Notes under the pieces: generated by a model
Seen by the model: the letters and a program-made list of their open reading frames with translations, nothing else
What the model was told of the DNA's origin: nothing
Databases searched by the model: none
Shown: piece after piece, positions 1 to 6,126 of the stretch
Layout: each line of letters begins with the position of its first letter
Numbering within the stretch: the first letter of the stretch is position 1
Translations under genes and position numbers: made by a program
Assembly: GCA_003503535.1 (NCBI GenBank)
Contig: DOCI01000308.1
Location: 17,581-24,908 of the forward strand
From: Planctomycetaceae bacterium
Lineage (GTDB): Bacteria > Planctomycetota > Planctomycetia > Planctomycetales > Planctomycetaceae
Direction: 5' to 3'
Length of the DNA: 7,328 bases

Positions 1-16
1 ACCATTTGAAAATGGT
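1..16 (-). terminator. Short hairpin directly after the DUF1571 stop codon
   Basis: Positions 1-7 (ACCATTT) are the exact reverse complement of 10-16 (AAATGGT), giving a 6-bp stem with a 4-nt loop or 7 bp around 2 nt. It starts immediately after the TAG stop on the minus strand. It could be the top of a terminator, but the window ends before any T-tract could be seen, so the role is unproven. Confidence 0.3.
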
Positions 17-826
<810 letters not shown>

Positions 827-900
827 GGCGTCTCTCCGTAAATGTTTTAGCAGTGCAAGAATTGATGAGCGTTTCATCCAGAATAGTTATCGTCGAATTA

Positions 901-923
901 CGAGTTGTTAATCAAGTAACTCG
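901..923. repeat. Inverted repeat CGAGTT...AACTCG in the DUF1571 leader
   Basis: Perfect 6-bp arms (901-906 and 918-923) are separated by 11 bp. It lies 75-97 bp upstream of the preferred start of the DUF1571 gene. It could be an operator dyad or an mRNA leader hairpin; nothing in the sequence decides between these. Confidence 0.4.
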
Positions 924-986
924 GTGCAGGAAAGGTTGTTATAAACGACAGTCCCCGCAAAGACTCTCCAAATTGCCAAGCTACCC

Positions 987-1010
987 GTCAGTAGTAAATA
1001 CATCACTGAC
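987..1010. repeat. Inverted repeat GTCAGT...ACTGAC in the DUF1571 leader
   Basis: Perfect 6-bp arms (987-992 and 1005-1010) flank a 12-bp AT-rich centre. It lies just downstream, in the transcribed sense, of the candidate promoter at 1045-1073. The form fits an operator or a leader hairpin; no function can be assigned. Confidence 0.4.
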
Positions 1011-1044
1011 TGAAACTTATACCTGTTAAATTTTCCTTGCTGCT

Positions 1045-1073
1045 ATTCTACCTGAGGATTCCCGCATTGAAAA
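1045..1073 (-). promoter_or_regulatory. Candidate sigma70-type promoter for the DUF1571 gene
   Basis: On the minus strand TTTTCA (1073-1068), 17 bp, then TAGAAT (1050-1045) resembles the -35 and -10 boxes (4/6 and 5/6 matches to TTGACA and TATAAT). The -10 is preceded by CCTCAGG, and the same CTCAGG-TA(G/A)AAT arrangement occurs upstream of the small secreted protein gene at 1882-1897, which strengthens the call. It lies downstream of the terminator at 1149-1175, as an independent transcription unit requires. It implies a long leader of about 215 nt. Planctomycete promoter consensus is poorly known, so this is tentative. Confidence 0.4.
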
Positions 1074-1148
1074 CGCCAAAAACTTCAGATGAGACTTCAA
1101 AACGAATATCCAGAATCGAAATCCGTCTAAAAAAACAGCGTTAAATGC

Positions 1149-1175
1149 AAAAAGCCCCCAGGTTATCCTGGAGGC
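1149..1175 (-). terminator. Rho-independent terminator after the first small secreted protein gene
   Basis: A 9-bp stem is formed by 1154-1162 and 1167-1175 around the 4-nt loop 1163-1166. On the minus strand it is followed directly by five T residues (1153-1149). Position 1157 with 1172 is a G-U wobble in the minus-strand RNA but an A-C mismatch in the plus-strand RNA, so the structure is better suited to ending minus-strand transcription. It lies about 130 nt past the stop codon at 1309, so the transcript would have a long 3' untranslated tail. Confidence 0.75.
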
Positions 1176-1308
1176 ATTTTGATTTTTCTTCTCATCCTGA
1201 CACATGGGTTGTCATTGATGGGTAATCATTTTTTTGTATTTCACGCTTAGCTATTAATTGAAAGTGAGCAAATTTTACAGGTTACACTCACACTTAATCG
1301 TCATTCCA

Positions 1309-1836
1309 TTATGGGCTGGCAGGAGGATTGTCATCATCATCGTTGGCGATAATTACACCTCCAATAATTGCTCCGGTGACAACAACGGTTGTCGTGAGAG
1401 TACTCATACCAATGATCCTGTTGGATAAAATCTGACCACGTTCTGCGGAGCCAGTGACTAATAATACATTCGACTTGGCAGAAGGAGGGGCTGCTCCGTT
1501 CCAGAGACGTACCGTTGAAATGGTTTCGCCAGCCTGTAGCTCATGCAAACCAGTTCCGAGATTCGAAAGAACAAATTCCCCCGCCTCATTACTGGTAGTC
1601 TGGGAGGTAAGGGAGCCTTGGAGAGAGGCAGAAATGGCGACGCCAGCTTGAAGTTGGCCTTGGGTGTTAACCACTTTGCCATTTAAAACGCCATCAATTA
1701 CCGCAATATCTGCAATTTGAATCTTTTGTGCAAATTGCGTATGCGGTGATTCAGCCATGGCGGAAACTTGTGGAATTACCATTCCCAGGCAAGCCAGTCC
1801 GACCATTGAATTCGCAATCAGAGTGAAACCTTTCAT
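1309..1836 (-). CDS. Small secreted protein with carboxypeptidase-regulatory-like domain (paralogue 1)
   Basis: I do not recognise a named gene. The 175-aa protein starts at the ATG at 1836, with AAAGGA at 1849-1844 and a 7-nt spacer; the in-frame TTG two codons upstream is not needed. It has a Sec signal (residues 1 to about 28, with hydrophobic VGLACLGMVIP) and likely cleavage near VSA-MA-ES. Residues 38-102 resemble a carboxypeptidase regulatory-like beta-sandwich: LNGKVVNTQGQ (51-61) and NEAGEFVLSNLGTGL (83-97). Then come VRLWNG (109-114), APP-AKS (116-122) and RGQ (133-135). A hydrophobic Val/Ile/Gly segment (about 141-164) leads to NDDDDNPPASP at the C terminus. This suggests an exported protein tethered or assembled through its C terminus. 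It is a diverged tandem copy of the 170-aa protein at 2152-2664. An intrinsic terminator follows about 130 nt after the stop. Role unknown. Confidence 0.8.
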   Translation of the reverse strand: MKGFTLIANSMVGLACLGMVIPQVSAMAESPHTQFAQKIQIADIAVIDGVLNGKVVNTQGQLQAGVAISASLQGSLTSQTTSNEAGEFVLSNLGTGLHELQAGETISTVRLWNGAAPPSAKSNVLLVTGSAERGQILSNRIIGMSTLTTTVVVTGAIIGGVIIANDDDDNPPASP

Positions 1837-1881
1837 CCCCAAATCCTTTCGTGTGATATCAGCAAAACAGAACGTTAGCGC

Positions 1882-1900
1882 ATTTTACCTGAGATTCAGG
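1882..1900 (-). promoter_or_regulatory. Candidate -10 region with overlapping dyad, first small secreted protein gene
   Basis: TAAAAT (1887-1882) lies about 45 bp before the ATG at 1836 and is directly preceded by CTCAGG. A perfect dyad CCTGA-GAT-TCAGG (1888-1900) abuts the box. No convincing -35 is visible at 17 bp (CGCAAT); TTCGCA at 19 bp is a weak alternative. The motif CTCAGGTA(G/A)AAT recurs upstream of the DUF1571 gene. It may be an extended -10 promoter or an operator touching the -10. Confidence 0.35.
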
Positions 1901-1954
1901 CGATATTGCGAAATCCGTTTATACTCACACGAATTTCGGACTCCGCCTCAGTAG

Positions 1955-1989
1955 ACTGGAACGCATCCAGTGTTAACGGTATCAACCGT
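1955..1989. repeat. Two adjacent small inverted repeats
   Basis: ACTGGA (1955-1960) pairs with TCCAGT (1966-1971) around 5 nt. ACGGT (1976-1980) pairs with ACCGT (1985-1989) around 4 nt. They lie side by side in the upstream region of the first small secreted protein gene. Short stems like these can arise by chance, but four structures within about 180 bp of one spacer is notable. Confidence 0.4.
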
Positions 1990-2038
1990 ACAATATCTAC
2001 ATTCGGGTGGAATCCGGGATCGGCTTCAGCAGCGAGAC

Positions 2039-2059
2039 TTGCAATTCGGGGAATTGCAA
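2039..2059 (-). repeat. Perfect 9-bp hairpin
   Basis: TTGCAATTC (2039-2047) and GAATTGCAA (2051-2059) are exact reverse complements around a 3-nt GGG/CCC loop. It sits directly after the long hairpin 2061-2130 in the minus-strand sense. Its right arm shares the TGCAAT-type sequence with the foot of that hairpin, so the two could compete for pairing. No T-tract follows it. Confidence 0.6.
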
Positions 2060-2130
2060 AATTGCATTCAACCTGCCGGCAAAATAGGAATGATTGTCAT
2101 TCCTATTCTGGGCAGGTTGATGAGTGCAAT
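2058..2130 (-). terminator. Long hairpin and short T-run after the second secreted paralogue
   Basis: Three stacked helices make one 70-nt hairpin. The inner 11 bp is AATAGGAATGA (2083-2093) with TCATTCCTATT (2097-2107) around 3 nt. The middle 10 bp pairs 2068-2077 with 2111-2120, and the foot of 6 bp pairs 2061-2066 with 2125-2130. Internal loops separate them. On the minus strand it begins 21 nt after the TAA stop at 2152 and ends in TTTT (2061-2058). It could terminate transcription or stabilise the 3' end of the mRNA. The size exceeds an ordinary terminator, so another role is possible. Confidence 0.55.
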
Positions 2131-2151
2131 GATTCTCAAATCGGGGCAAAA

Positions 2152-2664
2152 TTATGGGCTGACAATGATTGTATCGCCACCACCATCTGCCAGAGCAGCA
2201 CCACCGAGGGCAACACCGACAACAGCTGTTCCGAGAACAACGTAGTCAAAAGGATTGTCCTGAGCACGAACGGTTGCACCGTTGACGATCAGAACTTTGC
2301 TTTTGGCAGCCGGAGGAGCAACTTCACCGTCCCAGAGTCGAACGACTGATTGAGACTGGCTTGTTGAAACCTGGTACAAACCGCTATCCAGATTGCTGAC
2401 AGCGAATTCACCGTTGGCATTGGTTACTGCAGATCCGACAACTTTGCTGCCGAGGCTGACTTTTACAACAGTTCCGTTGATGATCTGGCCTTGAGAGTCA
2501 ACAACTTTTCCGTTCAGCATGCCTTGAGTCAACGCAACATCAGCGATTTGAACTTTGCTGGCAACCTGATTGGTTGAAACGCCTTCAGCCATAATTTGAG
2601 TTGGCATCGCCATTCCAAGACAGGCTAAACCGGCGACAGCACTTTTGAGGAAACTAATTTTCAT
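2152..2664 (-). CDS. Small secreted protein with carboxypeptidase-regulatory-like domain (paralogue 2)
   Basis: I do not recognise a named gene. The 170-aa protein starts at the ATG at 2664, with AAAGGA (2679-2674) 9 nt upstream. It has a Sec signal MKISFLKSAVAGLACLGMAMP with probable cleavage after IMA (residue 26). The core aligns over its whole length with the neighbour at 1309-1836: KVQIADVAL (37-45), LNGKVVDSQGQ (50-60), NANGEFAVSNLDSGL (82-96), VRLWDG (108-113), APPAAKS (116-122) and RAQ (133-135). The C terminus has a Gly/Ala/Val segment (about 141-159), then DGGGDTIIVSP in place of the neighbour's acidic NDDDDNPPASP. The regulatory-like domain suggests a structural or binding module rather than an enzyme; no catalytic residues are seen. 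A long hairpin follows the stop closely. It is predicted to be exported and perhaps membrane-tethered at its C terminus. The paralogy is clear; the role is unknown. Confidence 0.8.
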   Translation of the reverse strand: MKISFLKSAVAGLACLGMAMPTQIMAEGVSTNQVASKVQIADVALTQGMLNGKVVDSQGQIINGTVVKVSLGSKVVGSAVTNANGEFAVSNLDSGLYQVSTSQSQSVVRLWDGEVAPPAAKSKVLIVNGATVRAQDNPFDYVVLGTAVVGVALGGAALADGGGDTIIVSP

Positions 2665-2964
2665 CGTCCATGATCCTTTGTTGTGGAGCTTTTTCTTCAG
2701 GCCCTGAGGAACCTACAGATAGAAATTCCAGAGTCTGATAAACGTCCGCCGCCAGTTCACACTTTCAACGGATCGACAACTATTAGACAGAACTGTCAAA
2801 TGAGTTGGGAAAGGAACAACCACTTCCATCTTTGTCATCGGAACAATTCGTACTTTATCTCCACAAAAAATTTCAGTTATTGTCTTTTTGCAAATTGTAC
2901 TCGATTCTGCTGGGTTTGGATTCCAATTCAAAATACAGATGAGCAAAATGAGGCAATGCACTCT
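2665..2964. other. Gene-free spacer upstream of the second secreted paralogue
   Basis: I see no supported gene. In the minus-strand sense it contains the trailer of the haem protein, with no convincing terminator. It also holds TTGACA (2799-2794) inside the dyad GACAG-AA-CTGTC (2786-2797), without a good -10 at 16-18 bp, and a leader hairpin at 2693-2711. An 82-codon minus-strand frame (2713-2961, GTG start) has no spaced ribosome site or recognisable protein and is probably chance. Confidence 0.5.
2693..2711 (-). repeat. Near-perfect palindrome in the leader of paralogue 2
   Basis: TTCTTCAGG (2693-2701) and CCTGAGGAA (2703-2711) pair with one mismatch around a single central base (effectively a 3-nt loop). 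It lies about 30 bp upstream of the start codon. The CCTCAGG core resembles the sequence next to the candidate -10 boxes of the other two minus-strand genes, but no -10-like hexamer follows here. Confidence 0.35.
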
Positions 2965-5900
2965 TTACTCTGCAACGACTTCAATCTGTCGATCCGATTG
3001 CAAATAGCCAATCAAATCCCGAATCTGTTCCGGGCTCATTTTGTCGAGGACTCCATCGGGCATCAGGGAAAGATTCGAAGGTTTTGAGATTTCGATTTCT
3101 TCTCGTGCCAGTGTAATTTCATCCTTTTCAGTCTGCACAGTTACCGTCTGATCCGTTTCGGATTTGATCACCCCGTTAATCACACGACCGGAATCCAGCA
3201 CGAAGGTCGTGACCTTGTACTGATTCGGCACAAGAGCAGAAGGTGTGACGATATTTTCGAGTAGATAATCGAGATTCATGCGATTGCCCCCCGTCAAATC
3301 GGGAGCCAGATTCTTGCCGGCATTGAACAACCGATGACAGTTCGAACAAGTCTGATTGAAGACAATCCGCCCATTGGAAAGATTCGCATTGGCCAGCGAC
3401 TCGGCTGTCAGTTCTGCTTTGAGATGATCAATCTGCTCCTGCTTGGCAGCCGGAGTGCTTGTTAAACTGCCCCAGACATCTTCGAGCAGTTTATTGATTT
3501 CCTCATCGCCAAACTGCGAGATTTGACGAGCTTGAGAAGCAGACAAAACCGCTTCTTTCAGACGATTCTCTTTCATTGCTTTGAGCAGTTCCCGTGCATA
3601 GGCTGGTCGGGAAGCCAAGGTTTCCAGAGCCGCGGCTTGAGGCGGCTTTTTGTAATTGTTGAATTGATTGAGTAACAGCTTGGGCGTTTCGGCATCGTCA
3701 TAACGCGCCAGCGCCTGAATGGCCGTTGTATCAATCACACGATCATTCAGACTCTTCTTCAAAATCGGCAGCAGAGCTTCATCCTTACGCTCGGCTAGAA
3801 ATTCCAGAGCCGCGATGCGATCAATCGGATTCGCATTGCCATCGGTTACGAGCTTAATTAACTCCTGCATCGCCCGGCCATCGCCAAAGACCAGCGAAAG
3901 ATCCCGCACGGCTTCTTTCAGCTTGGGATCATCACTTGCTGCCATTTCCTCAACAAGCTCATCCCAACCAGCAGGCTTCGGCAACTGACGAATCCCCTGT
4001 GTCGCCGCGACCATGCCCGCAAGCAATTCAAGTTTTTGTGTTTTGGAATCTGCCTCTCGAACCGCACTAACCAGCAATGGCCCCATTTCAGGATTCGTAA
4101 CAGACTCATGCATCAAACGCCGAGCAATGAAATTCCGCAACTTGGGAATGGGCTGAACCTTGGTCAACTCCAGCGCCTTCTTCGGAGACTTCGTGACTGC
4201 TGGCTCCAGCCCGTACCACATGATGAGTCGCATATCGTGATCGTTAACATCTTCTGCATGTAGAGCCAGAGCATGGGCCATCTGAATGCGATATTCAAGT
4301 GGCATCACCCGCATGGCGGAGGCATAAGAAAGTCGAACATACGCGGATTTTTCTTGAGCCGCTTTCTCACAGAATAATTTCCAGGTCTGATCTTTCACAG
4401 ACGCTTGATCCGACAACAGTCGAACTGACCACGCACGAAGATGCTCATTAGCATGACTCAGACCACCTCGAAGTTTTCTTTCTGGAAAAGCGTCAACAGA
4501 AAATAGCACCCAGCCAATTTTCAATTGACTGACAATCGTATCATCGAACCATTTCGGTTTCTCTTGAGTAAATATTTCCTTGATATCGAACGATTCGCCT
4601 GAGGACCAAAAACGATCAAACAAAATTCTTCTCGCGTGACGGGAGTACCAGTCATTCGTATGACATTGGAGTTCCATTAATTCTGGATTCGACAATTCCG
4701 CCAAATCCCCCGTGAAATGCTTCTCCGGTTTGCCATAAGTGATCCGATAAATCCGGCCCGAAGTTCGATGCACGCCGTCGCTATCGTGACACTCTCCCAG
4801 ATCGGTCCAGTCGCTCACATAGACTTCGCCATCCGGGCCATACATCAAGCCAACACCGCGGAACCAGGGTTGATTGGCGAACATGAAATCTTTTCTATGC
4901 TCAATCACATAGCCTGCTCCTTCGCGGACGGGAATATCGCAATTCACACGTCGCCCGTGGGTATTGCACATGAAGAGCCGACCACGATATTCATCGGGAA
5001 AATTGTCCCCCAGGTAAATCATTCCCCCACAATGCGAATGACCACCGCCCAGTTTGCCATGCACACCGTTGCCTTCCCGGCTGTCGGTCCAGTTCGCAGA
5101 ATGATCCCAGTGATAATGGTCTGCATGTTGATCGATCAGCTCATAGAAATGCGGATTGAAATCGGCTCCGTACATCCGTTTGAAATGAGCACCCGGAATC
5201 GCATGCCAGGCATGCCCGATGACATTGTTCGTGAAGAAGAAGTCGCCGTATTCGTTGTAATCGAGCCCCCAGGGATTCGTTGTTCCTTCCGTGACGAGCT
5301 GAAAACGATGATCCTGTGGATGAAACCGCCAGATGGAGCAGTTCATTTTTGTCCGCTGATCCTGAGGCATCCCGGGAGGACCCACCAGTGACGTCGCCTG
5401 AATGCCGTGACGTCCATAAATCCAGCCGGTCGGCCCGTACATCAAACCACTGACGATATTGTGTCCGACCTGATTTTGATCGAAGCCATCCAGAAAAATC
5501 TCAGGCTCACCATCCGCTTTGTCATCACCATCTTTATCGGAAAGCCATGCGAGCGTACCGGCATTAAGAATCCAGCAACCATTCGAGCCCGGCAGCACAC
5601 TCGTCAATCGGTCTCCCTGATCCCAGAAAACCGTTCGCTTATCGTGCTTACCGTCGCCATCGACATCTTCCAGAATAACAATCCGGTCTCTGAGTGATTC
5701 ATCAAATCCACGTCCGGCATAGGTATAAAACTCAGCCACCCAAATACGACCCCGGTCGTCCATTTCCATCGAAACCGGCTGCGAAACATCGGGTTCTCCT
5801 GCGAAGAGAGTCACTTCAAAACCAGCGGGAACCGTAATCGCATCGGCTGCCTCCTGAGCCGTCGTCGGATTCTCCCCCTCCTTTTGTGTGTTGGTAATTT

Positions 5901-6012
5901 TCGGGAAGGCTGCTTCTTCCCCGACCACAAATGCAGGGCTACCAGCATTGATAAGAAAGCAGGTAAGAATCGCTGGAAGGATGACGGCGAGCGGCATACG
6001 GCAGATTTTCAC
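2965..6012 (-). CDS. Exported PVC-type dehydrogenase-like beta-propeller, HEAT repeats and C-terminal cytochrome c
   Basis: This is a large periplasmic haem protein of the type annotated 'PVC-type heme-binding CxxCH protein' or 'putative membrane-bound dehydrogenase' (N-terminal TIGR02604-like, C-terminal TIGR02603-like). The frame opens at a TTG at 6033, but I prefer the GTG at 6012 (1015 aa): AAAAGAGG (6025-6018) lies 5 nt upstream and a clean Sec signal follows (MKICRMPLAVILPAILTCFL). Residues about 60-425 form the propeller-like domain, with VPAGFEVTLFAGEPDV, calcium-loop-like DVDGDGKHD (116-124) and DKDGDDKADG (160-169), HNIVSGLMYGP and a His-rich HADHYHWDH stretch. Residues about 440-850 are helical, HEAT-like repeats. 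The C-terminal domain has CSNCH (haem cysteines 889 and 892, axial His 893), NLAPDLTGGNR and a probable distal Met ligand in LMPDG (984). It probably takes electrons from sugar or alcohol oxidation; the substrate is unknown. It is divergent from the DUF1501 gene. Confidence 0.9.
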   Translation of the reverse strand: MKICRMPLAVILPAILTCFLINAGSPAFVVGEEAAFPKITNTQKEGENPTTAQEAADAITVPAGFEVTLFAGEPDVSQPVSMEMDDRGRIWVAEFYTYAGRGFDESLRDRIVILEDVDGDGKHDKRTVFWDQGDRLTSVLPGSNGCWILNAGTLAWLSDKDGDDKADGEPEIFLDGFDQNQVGHNIVSGLMYGPTGWIYGRHGIQATSLVGPPGMPQDQRTKMNCSIWRFHPQDHRFQLVTEGTTNPWGLDYNEYGDFFFTNNVIGHAWHAIPGAHFKRMYGADFNPHFYELIDQHADHYHWDHSANWTDSREGNGVHGKLGGGHSHCGGMIYLGDNFPDEYRGRLFMCNTHGRRVNCDIPVREGAGYVIEHRKDFMFANQPWFRGVGLMYGPDGEVYVSDWTDLGECHDSDGVHRTSGRIYRITYGKPEKHFTGDLAELSNPELMELQCHTNDWYSRHARRILFDRFWSSGESFDIKEIFTQEKPKWFDDTIVSQLKIGWVLFSVDAFPERKLRGGLSHANEHLRAWSVRLLSDQASVKDQTWKLFCEKAAQEKSAYVRLSYASAMRVMPLEYRIQMAHALALHAEDVNDHDMRLIMWYGLEPAVTKSPKKALELTKVQPIPKLRNFIARRLMHESVTNPEMGPLLVSAVREADSKTQKLELLAGMVAATQGIRQLPKPAGWDELVEEMAASDDPKLKEAVRDLSLVFGDGRAMQELIKLVTDGNANPIDRIAALEFLAERKDEALLPILKKSLNDRVIDTTAIQALARYDDAETPKLLLNQFNNYKKPPQAAALETLASRPAYARELLKAMKENRLKEAVLSASQARQISQFGDEEINKLLEDVWGSLTSTPAAKQEQIDHLKAELTAESLANANLSNGRIVFNQTCSNCHRLFNAGKNLAPDLTGGNRMNLDYLLENIVTPSALVPNQYKVTTFVLDSGRVINGVIKSETDQTVTVQTEKDEITLAREEIEISKPSNLSLMPDGVLDKMSPEQIRDLIGYLQSDRQIEVVAE

Positions 6013-6126
6013 GAGGACCTCTTTTCGTTTCAATATTTAATCAGTGTTGACTGTTCTCGACGAATCGATCAAAACTGATATGTTAACGGGATCACAACAG
6101 CACGATCAATTCCGCGGGGATAAATA
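6013..6126. promoter_or_regulatory. Divergent promoter region between the haem protein and DUF1501 genes
   Basis: These 114 bp must carry start signals for both genes. AAAAGAGG (6025-6018) serves the minus-strand GTG at 6012, and GGGGA (6116-6120), 6 nt before the ATG at 6127, serves the DUF1501 gene. An inverted repeat ATCAGT (6040-6045) / ACTGAT (6074-6079) with 28 bp between the arms could be a shared operator. I cannot pick convincing -35/-10 pairs: TTGACT at 6047-6052 has no -10 at the right spacing. Confidence 0.5.

Larger units (their letters stand above)
827..1308. other. Gene-free spacer: leader of the DUF1571 gene plus terminator of the upstream gene
   Basis: This stretch has no credible coding region; the short open frames lack a ribosome site or recognisable protein. 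Read on the minus strand from 1308 it first carries the trailer of the small secreted protein gene, with an intrinsic terminator at 1149-1175. Next come a direct repeat ACTTCA (1082-1087 and 1094-1099), a candidate promoter at 1045-1073, and then a leader of about 215 nt to the GTG start at 826. The leader contains two perfect 6-bp inverted repeats: GTCAGT/ACTGAC (987-992 with 1005-1010) and CGAGTT/AACTCG (901-906 with 918-923). Confidence 0.6.
1837..2151. other. Hairpin-rich spacer between the two secreted paralogues
   Basis: No credible gene; a plus-strand open frame here runs antisense into the neighbouring gene and lacks support. In minus-strand order the spacer holds a long imperfect hairpin (2061-2130) starting 21 nt after the upstream stop codon and a perfect 9-bp hairpin (2039-2059). 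Two small inverted repeats follow: ACGGT/ACCGT at 1976-1980 with 1985-1989, and ACTGGA/TCCAGT at 1955-1960 with 1966-1971. Last are a CCTGA/TCAGG dyad (1888-1892 with 1896-1900) and a TAAAAT box (1887-1882) ahead of the next gene. Confidence 0.6.

Noticed and set aside
1782..1799. GLACLGM in the signal peptides as a possible lipoprotein cleavage site
   Set aside because: The residues before Cys (G-L-A) do not fit the usual lipobox, with Leu at -3 and a small residue at -2, and a normal signal peptidase I site follows in both paralogues.
1906..2349. Plus-strand open frame of 147 codons
   Set aside because: It runs from the hairpin-rich spacer into the antisense of the second secreted paralogue; its composition is unlike a real protein and it has no ribosome site.
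2654..2671. Five-codon upstream frame (MDDEN) overlapping the start of paralogue 2
   Set aside because: The AAAGGA ribosome site is only 2 nt before its ATG, too close for efficient initiation, while the spacing to the main ATG is acceptable.
2713..2961. 82-codon minus-strand frame starting at GTG just after the haem protein stop
   Set aside because: No properly spaced Shine-Dalgarno, no recognisable motif and overlap with the expected leader of the next gene; more likely chance.
4717..5391. Plus-strand open frame of 224 codons
   Set aside because: It lies fully antisense inside the well-supported haem protein gene; the translation has no recognisable domain or good start context, so it is a shadow frame.
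5940..5975. LTC in the haem protein signal peptide as a lipobox
   Set aside because: Threonine directly before Cys and a continuing hydrophobic run afterwards do not fit; ordinary Sec cleavage near AGSPAFVVG-EEA is more likely.
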